A stretch of DNA of 64,000 bases from Neomesorhizobium sp963726065 (GTDB lineage Bacteria > Pseudomonadota > Alphaproteobacteria > Rhizobiales > Rhizobiaceae), in NCBI GenBank assembly GCA_963726065.1, contig CAVSAU010000017.1, positions 116,519-180,518 on the forward strand. Reading direction: 5' to 3'. Both the position numbers and the translations under genes were made by a program. The number at the start of each line of letters is the position of its first letter. The first letter of the stretch is position 1. The notes under the pieces are model-generated. The model did not search any database and was not told where the DNA came from. It worked only from the letters and a program-made list of their open reading frames with translations. This document shows, piece by piece, positions 29,394 through 38,516 of this stretch.

Positions 29394-30922
29394 GCTGACT
29401 TGCGGCGCCCGCCACGCATCGCCATGCCGGTTGGCACGGCGGGCAGAGCCTCCATCACGCGCGAGGGCGGGAAGATGGCGATGGCCTCGGTGCCTTCGCG
29501 CAACCTCGAGTGCAGCTGCAACTCGCCGCCCAGCATGGCGAGCAGGCCCTGGACGATCGGCAGGCCAAGACCGGTTCCCTGTTCGGCGCTCTTGATGGCG
29601 ATCGAACCCTGCCCGAACGCCGACAGCACGATTGGGATCTCGTCCTCGGGAATACCGGGACCGTTGTCCTTAACCGAGACATACTGGCCGCCGCCTGCCG
29701 TCCAGCCGACCCGCACCAGGATTTCGCCGCCGCTGCCGGTGAATTTCACCGCATTCGACAGAAGATTGAGCGTTATCTGCCGCGCTGCACGCTCGTCGGC
29801 GAAAAGTCGGGGCAGCACGCTCTCGAACTGTTTTACGATGCGGATGCCCTTGTTGCGGGCTTTCAGTTCCATCAGGCGGCAGCACTCCTCGACGGTGTTC
29901 AGCACGGTCACCGGCTCTTCGTTGAGCTGGTAGCGGCCGGCTTCGATGCGCGACAGGTCGAGGATCTCATTGATGACATCGAGCAGATGCTGGCCGGAAC
30001 CGTGGATGTCATGCGCATAATCGCGGTAGGTCTGGTTGTTCATTGAGCCCAGCACTTCGTTCGCCATCACCTCCGAAAAGCCAAGAATGGCGTTGAGCGG
30101 CGTGCGCAACTCGTGGCTCATCGAGGCAAGGAAGCGCGATTTGGCGAGATTGGCTTCCTCGGCGCGGCGCCGGGCCTCGTCCGACATCGACTTCGCCGTC
30201 TCCAGTTCGGCGATCAGGCCGTCGACCTCGCGCCGGAACGACATGAGCATCACCGAAGCGCGATTCATGTTGGCCGCGACATGGGAGAAGAAGGGCAAGG
30301 CGAGCATCAGAAGGCCGGCCATAACAGCCTCGACCGGCATCCACAGGTGGGCGCCGGCGATGGCGTAGACGACGACCGGAAAGGCAAAAGTGACCACGAG
30401 CGAGCGACGCAGCGACGAGCCGATCAGCGCGGTGGCGGCAATCGCCAAGAGTAGCATGACGGCTTTGAACACCGAAAACTGGTCGAGCGAGCAATCGTCG
30501 CAACCCAGCTGCGCGAAATAGGCCCAGCCCAGTCCGCTGAGGAAGTGTCCGGCCAGGAAATAGGCGCGGGTCGGTCTCGGTTCGATTGCCGAGGATTCCG
30601 ATCTGTCGACGCGCCGCGCGAAATAGGCGAGACAAGCATAGCAGGTGAGGGTGAGCAGCGCCCAGAGCAGGATTTCGTTGCCCATGCCCGAAAACAGCCC
30701 GATGACCGAGATCGACAACACCAGAAGCGGGATCGCCGTCGCTGTGCGCACTATGGCGCGTGCGTGCAGCTTCAAAAGCTCGCTGTCGAAGGCCGGATTG
30801 CCTGCCTGCTGCGAAAGACGGTCGCGCGTTTTGCGAACCGCCCGGGAGACATCGCTGTTGCGATGCGTTTTCCTGCGGTCCACAATAAATTTGTCAGCCG
30901 TGTTCGAGGGTTGGTACGGCAT
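29390..30922 (-). CDS. Membrane sensor histidine kinase
   Basis: 510 aa with about six membrane helices (residues about 58-215), a short coiled coil, a HisKA dimerisation box with the phosphoacceptor His270 (ASMSHELRTPLN) and a HATPase domain (NLLSNAVKF, DNGPGIP, GTGLGLPIV). The HisKA sequence resembles the DivJ/PleC/PdhS group of alphaproteobacterial cell-cycle kinases, but the N-terminal sensor is not diagnostic. No response-regulator gene is adjacent, so it is an orphan kinase. Divergent from the nuclease gene, with 73 bp between. Confidence 0.87.
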   Translation of the reverse strand: MPYQPSNTADKFIVDRRKTHRNSDVSRAVRKTRDRLSQQAGNPAFDSELLKLHARAIVRTATAIPLLVLSISVIGLFSGMGNEILLWALLTLTCYACLAYFARRVDRSESSAIEPRPTRAYFLAGHFLSGLGWAYFAQLGCDDCSLDQFSVFKAVMLLLAIAATALIGSSLRRSLVVTFAFPVVVYAIAGAHLWMPVEAVMAGLLMLALPFFSHVAANMNRASVMLMSFRREVDGLIAELETAKSMSDEARRRAEEANLAKSRFLASMSHELRTPLNAILGFSEVMANEVLGSMNNQTYRDYAHDIHGSGQHLLDVINEILDLSRIEAGRYQLNEEPVTVLNTVEECCRLMELKARNKGIRIVKQFESVLPRLFADERAARQITLNLLSNAVKFTGSGGEILVRVGWTAGGGQYVSVKDNGPGIPEDEIPIVLSAFGQGSIAIKSAEQGTGLGLPIVQGLLAMLGGELQLHSRLREGTEAIAIFPPSRVMEALPAVPTGMAMRGGRRKSA

Positions 30923-30995
30923 TGCGGGTTTCTATTTTCGCGCGTATCGATACACTTGCAGGCTAGTTGCGAATGATTAACGGTCCCTTCAGCAT

Positions 30996-31604
30996 ATGAG
31001 CCGGTCCTGGCCCGGACGGTACCGCCGCGGCGCGCCGCGCAGCCCGTTCCGAAAATTCCTCGATTATGGATTGACCGCCGCGTTTCTCGGGCTGTTTATC
31101 GTGGTCGCGTCACGCCTCGATCGGGTGGGTGCGAGCCACGCAACGGCCGCCGCGCTTGTCAATGACGGCGATTCGCTGACGCTCGGCAACGAGCGTGTGC
31201 GCCTTCGCGGTATCGATGCGCCGGAGTTCAACCAGACCTGTGAAAAAGCCGGCTCGATATATCCTTGCGGGCGCCGTTCACGCGATTCGCTGAACATGCT
31301 GGTACGCGGCAAGCAGGTGTCCTGTACAGGCTGGGAGCGCGACCGCTACGGGCGTTTGCTTGGCACCTGTTCAGCGGGTGGAACGGAGCTTAACCGGACA
31401 CAAGTCGAGAAGGGCTGGGCCGTCGCCTATGGCGACTATTTCGACGAGCAGAACGTGGCGCAGAGCGAAAAACGCGGTCTCTGGGCCGGTTCCTTCGAAA
31501 CGCCGCGCGACTGGCGCGACACCCACGGCGGAATGGTTGAAGGTGAACACGATTTCACCAGCAGGATCTGGAATTGGCTGCGCCAGATATTCCACTTTTC
31601 GTAA
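30996..31604 (+). CDS. Membrane-anchored thermonuclease-like (SNase) protein
   Basis: 202 aa. One N-terminal membrane helix (about residues 24-38) is followed by a staphylococcal-nuclease fold: NDGDSLTLG (55-63), LRGIDAPE (70-77) and ERDRYGRLLGTC (114-125). The Asp and two Arg typical of the active site are present. Likely exported and facing the periplasm. The GST gene follows 27 nt downstream. Confidence 0.85.
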   Translation: MSRSWPGRYRRGAPRSPFRKFLDYGLTAAFLGLFIVVASRLDRVGASHATAAALVNDGDSLTLGNERVRLRGIDAPEFNQTCEKAGSIYPCGRRSRDSLNMLVRGKQVSCTGWERDRYGRLLGTCSAGGTELNRTQVEKGWAVAYGDYFDEQNVAQSEKRGLWAGSFETPRDWRDTHGGMVEGEHDFTSRIWNWLRQIFHFS

Positions 31605-31631
31605 CTCTGTGAGGCGACAGGGAGGCGCGTG

Positions 31632-32243
31632 ATGAAACTTTTCGACGGGGGCAAGGCGCCCAATCCCCGCCGCGTTCGCGTCTTCCTAGCCGAAAAAGGC
31701 ATTTCCGTGCCCCTGGTGCCGGTCGACATGGGGGCGCTCGGCCATAAGCAGGAACCGGTGGCGTCGCGCAATCCACTGCGTCGGCTGCCGGTGCTGGAGT
31801 TGGACGATGGCACCGTCATCACGGAATCGGTTGCGATCTGCCGTTATTTCGAGGAGTTGCAACCCGAACCGCCGCTGTTGGGCATCGGTGCGCTCGGCAA
31901 GGCGCTGGTCGAGATGTGGCAACGCCGCATGGAACTCAACCTGATGCTTCCGGTCGCCCAGGCTTTCCGCCACATCCATCCGGCGATGAAGGAGTGGGAG
32001 ATTCCGCAGGTGCCCGAGTGGGGCGAGGTAAACAAACCCAGGGCGATCGAATTTCTGCGTATACTGGACAAGGAACTGGCGGATCGTGAGTTCGCCGCCG
32101 GCGACGCCTTTTCCATCGCCGACATCACCGGCATGATCGCCGTCGACTTTATGAAGCCGGCGCGTATCCCGTTGCCGGAGGAACTCGCGAACGTAACGCG
32201 CTGGTATGCGGCGTTGCGGGCGCGACCGAGCGCTGCGGCCTGA
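31632..32243 (+). CDS. Glutathione S-transferase family protein
   Basis: 203 aa with an N-terminal thioredoxin-like domain (MKLFDGGKAPNPRRVRVFLA, NPLRRLPVLELDDG, then ITESVAICRYFEE, where Glu-Ser binds the glutathione gamma-glutamyl group) and a helical C-terminal domain. ATG 31632 is preferred to GTG 31629 on SD spacing (GGGAGG). Substrate unknown. Confidence 0.87.
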   Translation: MKLFDGGKAPNPRRVRVFLAEKGISVPLVPVDMGALGHKQEPVASRNPLRRLPVLELDDGTVITESVAICRYFEELQPEPPLLGIGALGKALVEMWQRRMELNLMLPVAQAFRHIHPAMKEWEIPQVPEWGEVNKPRAIEFLRILDKELADREFAAGDAFSIADITGMIAVDFMKPARIPLPEELANVTRWYAALRARPSAAA

Positions 32244-32252
32244 GTTGCTGAT

Positions 32253-32897
32253 GTGACCCCGGAACTAGAGCGTCTGACGGCACGGATCCGCGCCTGCCGC
32301 ATCTGCCGCGACAGCCCGCTCGGCAAGCCGCTGCCGCACGAACCGCGGCCGGTGCTCATCGCGTCGTCAACGGCGCGCATCCTCATCGCCAGCCAGGCGC
32401 CGGGAACCAAGGTCCATGTCACCGGCATGCCTTTCACCGATGCATCCGGGGATCGGCTGCGCGATTGGCTGGGGGTCACCAGCCACGAGTTCTATGACCC
32501 CGACCTTTTCGCCATCGTACCGATGGGCTTCTGTTTTCCCGGCCAGGACGGCAAGGGCGGCGACCTGCCGCCGCGCCGCGAATGCGCGCCGGCCTGGCGA
32601 ACGCCATTGATGGCGTTGATGCCGCAGGTGGACCTGGTTTTGACGATTGGCCTTTACGCGCAGGCCTGGCACATCGGCGCCGCCCGAAGCGCCTCTCTCA
32701 CCGAAACGGTGAAGAACTGGCGGCAGGTTTATTCCGCCACTTCGGCGCCGAAATTTATCGCGCTGCCGCATCCCTCATGGCGCAACACCGGCTGGCTCAA
32801 GCGGAATCCATGGTTTGAAATGGAATTGCTGCCTTTCCTTAAAACGGAAATTCGCAATCGCCTGACCGGCATTGGGAAAAAGTCCGTACCCTCTTAG
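32253..32897 (+). CDS. Uracil-DNA glycosylase superfamily protein
   Basis: 214 aa with CxxC near the N-terminus (ACRIC), the glycosylase first motif ASQAPGTKVH, a PRRECAPAWR segment and the closing LPHPSWRN motif. This pattern matches a uracil-DNA glycosylase-like subgroup of base-excision or nucleotide-binding proteins; activity on uracil is not assured. GTG start at 32253, 9 nt after the GST stop, so co-transcription is likely. Confidence 0.8.
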   Translation: MTPELERLTARIRACRICRDSPLGKPLPHEPRPVLIASSTARILIASQAPGTKVHVTGMPFTDASGDRLRDWLGVTSHEFYDPDLFAIVPMGFCFPGQDGKGGDLPPRRECAPAWRTPLMALMPQVDLVLTIGLYAQAWHIGAARSASLTETVKNWRQVYSATSAPKFIALPHPSWRNTGWLKRNPWFEMELLPFLKTEIRNRLTGIGKKSVPS

Positions 32898-32976
32898 CAT
32901 TGCTGCCTGAGAATTTCTTTCTTGCGGGGCATCGCTCCAGGGGACAGAATAGCATTTCATTCTACTGGAGCTTTCG

Positions 32977-33468
32977 ATGGATCGCCTGGACCGAAAAATT
33001 TTGCGCCTCCTGCAGGAGGATGCGACCCTCGCCGTCGCCGACATCGCCAAGAAGGTCGGCCTGTCAACCACCCCATGCTGGCGACGCATCCAGAAGCTTG
33101 AGGAAGAGGGCGTCATCAAGCGCCGCGTCGCCATCCTCGATCCTGAGCGGGTCAACACACGCGTCACTGTTTTTGTCTCGATCCGCACCAATTCCCACAG
33201 CCACGAGTGGCTGCGGCGGTTCTCCGAGGTCATTCAGGATTTCCCCGAAGTCATTGAATTTTATCGCATGAGCGGCGACGTCGATTACCTGCTGCGGGTG
33301 GTCGTGCCGGACATCGCAGCCTACGACGCCTTCTACAAGCGCCTGATCGCCAAGATCGAGATTCGCGACGTGTCGTCAGCCTTCGCTATGGAGCAGATCA
33401 AATACACTACCGAGCTCCCGCTCGACTACATGGTGATTGACAAGGAAACGGCGTCTTCGGCAGCCTGA
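32977..33468 (+). CDS. Lrp/AsnC-family transcriptional regulator
   Basis: 163 aa with an N-terminal helix-turn-helix (MDRLDRKILRLLQEDATLAV, KVGLSTTPCWRRIQKLEEEG) and a C-terminal RAM ligand domain (SGDVDYLLRVVVPDIAAYD). Closest in form to Lrp proteins acting as amino-acid-responsive regulators. Its target is unclear; the flanking genes do not suggest one. Confidence 0.92.
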   Translation: MDRLDRKILRLLQEDATLAVADIAKKVGLSTTPCWRRIQKLEEEGVIKRRVAILDPERVNTRVTVFVSIRTNSHSHEWLRRFSEVIQDFPEVIEFYRMSGDVDYLLRVVVPDIAAYDAFYKRLIAKIEIRDVSSAFAMEQIKYTTELPLDYMVIDKETASSAA

Positions 33469-33480
33469 TCCAGAACCCAC

Positions 33481-34041
33481 CTACTTCCTGTTGAGGAATT
33501 TCCACGGCGTCGCTTGCGGCGCCGTGACTGCGTCGGGAACTTCGTCCGCCCTGGCTACTTCGGCCTTGCCGACGCTGTAGCCGGATTCGATCACCGTCAC
33601 ACCGTCGAGGATGAACAGCTGTGTCTTTTCGAGGCCTGGCTGCAGCTTTCCTGTTACCGACACCGGTTCGTAGGCTTCGCGCATTTTGAAAGGTTTTGCC
33701 GGCGTCACCAGGACGACCTGGTTGGGCGCCGGCGGCGGCACATGGCTGCACATGCCCGTCAGCGGCAGCAGCATGAATTCGTAGACCATGTCGCCGTCGC
33801 GATCGACCGGGAACGCGTAGCCAGTCAGCGATATCGCCTTGTCCTGCAGGTTCCAGGATAGCGAACCGTCATGCTCCGGCTGGGCGGTAAGCGACGACAT
33901 GTCCGGAGCCTTAGGCGCTGTGATAGCCGGCCTGAGGTCGCGCCAGAAGATGTTCTGCGCGGCAAGCGCGTCTGCGATGGAGCTGGTTGCCACTACGCCG
34001 GCTGCCAATGCACAGACCAGGAATTTCACTCGATAGGGCAA
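33481..34041 (-). CDS. DUF3299 secreted protein
   Basis: 186 aa. An N-terminal signal peptide (cleavage about residue 27, ALA-AQN) is followed by a DUF3299 domain: ISLTGYAFPVDRDGDMVYEF, LLPLTGMCSHVPPPAPNQVV and PVSVTGKLQPGLEK. The family often sits near MacB-type ABC transporters, but none is here. Periplasmic, function unknown. Confidence 0.82.
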   Translation of the reverse strand: MPYRVKFLVCALAAGVVATSSIADALAAQNIFWRDLRPAITAPKAPDMSSLTAQPEHDGSLSWNLQDKAISLTGYAFPVDRDGDMVYEFMLLPLTGMCSHVPPPAPNQVVLVTPAKPFKMREAYEPVSVTGKLQPGLEKTQLFILDGVTVIESGYSVGKAEVARADEVPDAVTAPQATPWKFLNRK

Positions 34042-34119
34042 CAGCCGTTCTCCACCGCCACTGCATAATTCCTTAAATCGGAATCGATCAAGGAGAAAAT
34101 TATGCAGAAAATCAGAGTG

Positions 34120-34163
34120 CTACAGCGACCTTTGCGCGTCCGAAAAGACGCGCGGCGCTGTAG
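34120..34163. repeat. Intergenic two-part hairpin, rhizobial repeat type
   Basis: The outer arms CTACAGCG (34120-34127) and CGCTGTAG (34156-34163) and the inner arms GCGCGTC (34134-34140) and GACGCGC (34147-34153) are all perfect complements. It sits between the DUF3299 gene and the HEAT-repeat gene. I recognise this as the kind of sequence repeated many times in Mesorhizobium and Rhizobium intergenic DNA. It could act as a transcript end or mRNA stabiliser for the minus-strand gene arriving from 34042. Confidence 0.65.
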
Positions 34164-34237
34164 GTCGAAACTAAAACGCCCTGCGCCGCTTGCGTCAAGC
34201 TGGTGAGGTCGCCGCGTCTGGCGGTCAACGGCTTATT

Positions 34238-34942
34238 TCATTGCCTTGCTTTCGCGGCCAACCGATCGAGTTGCTTCGGATCGGTGAGTTCCCTGACCGC
34301 GTCCTTGCCGATCCAGCGCGCCGCCTTGTCCTCGGAAGCAGCCAGTTTTTCGGCGAGCGCCAGGGCAGGGGCATGCAACGCCATCGAGCGCTTGCCGATC
34401 TGGCGCAGCGCCCAGTTGACGGCTTTCCTGACGAAGTTGCGGTTGTCGGTGGCATGCGCCTCGATCAGCGGCAGGAAATCGAGAAAGGTTTGCTCGGGTT
34501 CCTTCTTCCTGTGAACGACAGACCAGGCCATCATCGCAAAAGCCGTTCTCCGCACGAACTCGCGCTCGTCCTCGGCAAATTCCCTGATCAGGTCGCGCCA
34601 GGCGTCGGTGTCGACAAACAAGTCTGAAACGCCGTCGACAATATCCCAGGAATCGAAACTTGAAGCCCATTGCCTGGCGTTTTCGGCGGTGAACCGTTTG
34701 GGATCTGCAGTCACCGAAGCGATGAACTGCGCCTCCATGATGCCGGTGTCCCAGAGCTCGAAAGCGCGCTCATGGTTGCGCTTTATCTGCCTGGCGATGT
34801 GCCGCTGGACGCCATGCGAAATGCCCAGCGCGCGTTCGATCCTGATGCCATAGCGCAGCATGCTCTGGCGGTTTTCCTCAGAGCCGATGGTACGCAGATG
34901 CGCAACGATCTCGGCGGCGTCGGAGGATGGTGAGAGCGCCAT
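34238..34942 (-). CDS. HEAT-repeat DNA alkylation repair protein, AlkD-like
   Basis: 234 aa of helical HEAT-like repeats. Family signatures: GISHGVQRHIARQIKRNH, the WDTGIMEAQFIAS and FDSWDIVDGVSDLF segments with Trp and Asp residues, and RNFVRKAVNWALRQIGKRS. AlkD-type enzymes excise alkylated bases without base flipping; some relatives are not glycosylases. It lies 12 nt behind the dehydrogenase gene on the same strand. Confidence 0.85.
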   Translation of the reverse strand: MALSPSSDAAEIVAHLRTIGSEENRQSMLRYGIRIERALGISHGVQRHIARQIKRNHERAFELWDTGIMEAQFIASVTADPKRFTAENARQWASSFDSWDIVDGVSDLFVDTDAWRDLIREFAEDEREFVRRTAFAMMAWSVVHRKKEPEQTFLDFLPLIEAHATDNRNFVRKAVNWALRQIGKRSMALHAPALALAEKLAASEDKAARWIGKDAVRELTDPKQLDRLAAKARQ

Positions 34943-34954
34943 TCGCGGGGCGGG

Positions 34955-35825
34955 CTACTTTTCGAGCCGGGCCAGCAGCGAGGAGGTGTCCCAGCGTTTG
35001 CCGCCCATCGTCTGCACGTCCTTGTAGAATTGGTCGACGAGCGCGGTAACCGGCAGCTTTGCGCCGTTGCGGTCGGCCTCGTCCAGGCAGATGCCGAGGT
35101 CCTTGCGCATCCAGTCGACGGCGAAGCCGAAATCGTATTTGCCGGCATTCATGGTCTTGTGGCGGTTTTCCATCTGCCAGGAGCCGGCAGCGCCCTTGGA
35201 GATCACCTCGATCACCTTCTCGATATCGAGGCCAGCCTTCTTGCCGAAGTGGATGCCCTCGGCAAGGCCCTGCACGAGGCCGGCAATGCAGATCTGGTTG
35301 ATCATCTTGGTCAACTGGCCGGCGCCGGCCGGACCCATCAGCCCGACCATGCGGGCGTAGGCGTCGATCACCGGCTTTGCCTTGTCGAACGTTTCCTGCT
35401 CACCGCCGACCATCACGGTCAGCATGCCATTTTCGGCGCCTGCCTGTCCGCCAGATACCGGCGCGTCGAGGAAGCCGATGCCACGCTCCGCGCCGGCTGC
35501 AGCGAGTTCGCGTGCGACTTCGGCTGAGGCGGTGGTGTTGTCGATGAAGATCGCGCCCTTCTTCATCGAGCCGAAGGCGCCGTCCACGCCGATCGTGACC
35601 GAGCGCAGGTCGTCGTCATTGCCGACGCAGCAGAACACGAAATCCTGGTCCTCGGCTGCTGCGGCAGGTGTTTCGGCAAGCGCGCCGCCATGCTCGGCGA
35701 CCCATTTTTCGCGCCTTGGCAAGGGTGCGGTTGTAGACGGTGACATCGTGGCCGCCCTTGTTCTTCAGATGGCCGGCCATCGGATAGCCCATAACGCCGA
35801 GACCCAGGAACGCCACCTTCGCCAT
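34955..35825 (-). CDS. NAD-dependent 3-hydroxyisobutyrate dehydrogenase-family enzyme, one frameshift
   Basis: Beta-hydroxyacid dehydrogenase, about 289 aa. Rossmann motif VAFLGLGVMGYPMAGHL at the N-terminus, the substrate motif FLDAPVSGGQAGAENG, and the catalytic Lys in GQLTKMINQ. The frame changes near 35710 between YNRTLAKAR and KWVAEHGG. It could act on 3-hydroxyisobutyrate, tartronate semialdehyde or a related acid; the neighbours do not settle the substrate. ATG 35825. Confidence 0.87.
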
Positions 35826-35912
35826 GCTTTAAAACCCTTCAGGAACGCCAGACATGTTTGCCGCAAGGTCTAGGCCATCCGGAGCGTGCGTCAAGGTTTG
35901 GGCGTCACTGGA

Positions 35913-36743
35913 TCAACGTTTCAGGTGGACGGTGATCGTCTTCTCGATCCATTCGATGGCGTTGCGCAGGATTTCCACCATCGAGAGATAGATGAGCGCC
36001 GCCCAGATGTAGGTCTGGAAGTCGAAGCTGCGGGAATAGGCGCGTCGCGTCTCGCCCATAAGATCGTAGACCGTGATGATGGCGACGATCGCCGAGCCCT
36101 TGATCATCAGGATGATCTCGTTGCCGTAGGGCCTGAGCGCCACGATCAGCGCCTGTGGCAGGATCACCTTCCACAGCGTCTGCATTTTCGAAAGGCCAAG
36201 TGCCGACGCGCCCTCCCACTGTCCACGCCCCACGCTCTGGATGGCGCCGCGCAGGATTTCGGCCTGATAGGCGGCGGTGTTGAGCGAGAAGGCGAAAACA
36301 CCGCAATTGAAGGCTTCGCGGAAGAACCACCACAGTCCGACAGCCTCAAGCTGCGGCCGGAATGAGCCAAGCCCGTAATAGATCAGGAAGGTCTGCGCGA
36401 TCAGCGGGGTGCCGCGGAAAAAATAGACGTAGCCGTATGAAAGCGCGTTGAGCAGCCGGTTCTTCGACATGCGCGCATAGGCGATCGGCACCGACAGGAT
36501 GGCGCCGATGACGATGGAGATGCCGACCAGGCTCAACGTTATCCCGAGACCGGAAAGATAGGACGGCGCATAGCGCGCAAACAGTTCCGGGTTCCAGGCG
36601 TAGATCATGTAGGCGACAAGGCCGATGCCGAGCGCCGCCCACAGCCCGACCAGAATTATGCCGACGATACGCGCCCGAGGCCAGCCGCGAGCTGCCGGCG
36701 GTGGCCTGTCTACTGCGGCGACCTTGCCTGCCGCGCCGCTCAA
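35913..36743 (-). CDS. Polar amino-acid ABC transporter permease (HisM/ArtM-like)
   Basis: 276 aa, with membrane helices and the EAA loop GQWEGASALGLSKMQTLWKV that contacts the ATPase. The N-terminal segment YLSGLGITLSLVGISIVIG is typical of the HisM/GlnP family. The start is taken as TTG 36743, whose TTGA overlaps the stop of the upstream permease; the frame is open further but inside that gene. It pairs with the next permease. No ATPase gene follows; the next gene downstream is the hydroxyacid dehydrogenase. Confidence 0.85.
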   Translation of the reverse strand: MSGAAGKVAAVDRPPPAARGWPRARIVGIILVGLWAALGIGLVAYMIYAWNPELFARYAPSYLSGLGITLSLVGISIVIGAILSVPIAYARMSKNRLLNALSYGYVYFFRGTPLIAQTFLIYYGLGSFRPQLEAVGLWWFFREAFNCGVFAFSLNTAAYQAEILRGAIQSVGRGQWEGASALGLSKMQTLWKVILPQALIVALRPYGNEIILMIKGSAIVAIITVYDLMGETRRAYSRSFDFQTYIWAALIYLSMVEILRNAIEWIEKTITVHLKR

Positions 36744-37453
36744 CGATGCAACTCCGCTTTGCCGGCCCAGCGTTCGATGGCTGAGAAGGCGAAGGAAGAA
36801 AGGATGGCAAGCACCAGGTAAATCAAGCACGCGATGCCGAAGAACAGGAATGCCTGTTTGGTCACCCGAGCGGCTATGCCGGTCTGCCGCAGGATGTCGG
36901 CCAGTCCTATGACGGAGACCAGGGCAGTGTCCTTGAGCAGGATCAGCCACAAGATTGGAAAGGCCGGGTAGCGCGATGCGGATCAGCTGCGGGAAAATGA
37001 CCAGCCGCATTGTCTGGCCGTTGGAGAGCCCCACCGCGTAGCCGCCTTCATACTGGCCGTTGCGGGATGGCGCGGAAAGCCGAGAGAAACACCTCGCTGG
37101 AGTAGGAGGAGAGCACCACCGCCAGCGCCACCATGCCGGCGACGAAGCTGTTGATCTCGATGCTGGCGTCGGGGTTGAACAGGCGCATCACCTGCTGCAG
37201 GCCGATCTGGACGCCGAAGTAGACGAGAAACAGGGTCAGCAGTTCAGGCAGGCCGCGAAAGATGGTCGTGTAAATGTTTCCGGCAAGACGCAGCGACGGT
37301 TCGGGCGACTGTTTTCGCAATCGCGACGAAAAAACCGATGAAAAGCCCGATCGGCAACGTCGCCAGCGCCAGGGAAACAGTCACCAGGACGCCGCGGGCG
37401 ATATCGTCGCCCCATCCCTCCGGCCCGAAACTCAAGAGGGTCCAGGCATCCAT
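36740..37453 (-). CDS. Polar amino-acid ABC transporter permease (HisQ-like), three frameshifts
   Basis: Repaired length about 238 aa. Segments in order: MDAWTLLSFGPEGWGDDI with the first helix; NIYTTIFRGLPELLTLFLVY; EVFLSAFRAIP; the EAA-loop part GLSNGQTMRLVIFPQLIR; and ALVSVIGLADILRQTGIAAR. Frame changes lie near 37310, 37060 and 36955. Gene order binding protein, HisQ-like, HisM-like is standard for this importer type. Confidence 0.83.
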
Positions 37454-37497
37454 ATCAGATCATGTCCCCATTTCCCGCGGGCTTTGCGCCCCTTCTG

Positions 37498-37524
37498 GGA
37501 ACGGCGGGTTTTGCCCGCCGTTCC
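37498..37524 (-). terminator. Intercistronic hairpin between binding-protein and permease genes
   Basis: A perfect 11-bp stem (37498-37508 with 37514-37524) around a 5-nt loop lies in the 89-bp gap. Hairpins here in ABC operons commonly stop most transcripts or protect the upstream message, giving more binding protein than permease. There is also a T run on the plus strand (37525-37528), but no plus-strand gene ends here. Confidence 0.6.
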
Positions 37525-37542
37525 TTTTCGAAATCGCCGATC

Positions 37543-38338
37543 TTACGAAGACTCGTCGCCGTAAACGTCGAACTTGAAGTACTTGTCGTTGATTTCCTTG
37601 TACTTTCCGTTGGCGCGGATAGCCTTGATGGCGGCGCTGAACTTATCGGCAAGCGCGGTTTCGCCTTTGCGGACTGCTATGCCTGCGCCGGGTCCGAAGA
37701 TTTCCACCGGTTGCGGCTTCGGGATGCCAAGAAGCTTGCAGCAGGTGCCTTCCGGCGTGTCCAGAAATTGTTGCAGCACGACGACGTCGTCCTCAGCGGC
37801 GTCGACGCGGCCATTGGCGATGTCAAGCTGATATTCCTGCGCGGTCGGATAGGCCTTCACCTCGCTGTCTGTGAAAGTTTTCTCGGCGTAATTGAAATGC
37901 GTGGTCGCCGCCTTGCGCGCCGATGCTCTTGCCGGCAAGGGCTTCCTTGGTGGCGTCGGTGATAGTGCTGTCCTTCGCCACCATGATTGCGGATGGCGAG
38001 TTGTAGTATTTCTCGGAGAAGTCGACCTTTTCCTTGCGTTCGTCGGTGATCGACATCGAGGCGATGATGGCGTCGAACTTGCCGGCCTGCAGCGCGGGGA
38101 TGATGCCGTCCCAATCCTGGGTGACGAATTCGCACTTCGCCTTCATCTCGTCGCAAAGCGCGTTGGCGATATCGATGTCGAAGCCTTCCAGCTTGCCGTC
38201 CGCGGTCAGGTTGTTGAAGGGCGGATAGGCGCCTTCGGTGCCGATCTTAAGGGTCAGTTCCTGCGCGTGGGCGGCGCCCAGCGACAGGGCGAACGCGGCG
38301 GCCGAGGCGGCCAGAGCGATACGCTTGGAAATTCGCAT
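37543..38338 (-). CDS. Polar amino-acid ABC transporter substrate-binding protein, one frameshift
   Basis: Family 3 periplasmic-binding protein, about 264 aa, with a Sec signal peptide (cleavage after GAAHA) and the family entry TLKIGTEGAYPPFNNLTADG, then GFDIDIANALCDEMKAKCEF and IIASMSITDERKEKVDFS. This pattern fits Lys/Arg/ornithine/His-type binding proteins. The frame changes near 37915, between SIGAQ and ATTHFNYAEKTF. First gene of the importer operon. Confidence 0.87.
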
Positions 38339-38516
38339 GTTGTTCCTCTCTGTTGTGGCTCGAGCCGCGGCCAGTCTTGCTGCAGCCTTGGGCGACGTGG
38401 TGTTTTGTCACCCGCTGAAACGATATTCCCATTGTTTTTCAACAAAAAGCAATCGCAAAACCACGCATTCAAAAGAAGAAAAAACCAGGATTCCCCTGGG
38501 GAAAGCAGGTGGCGGT

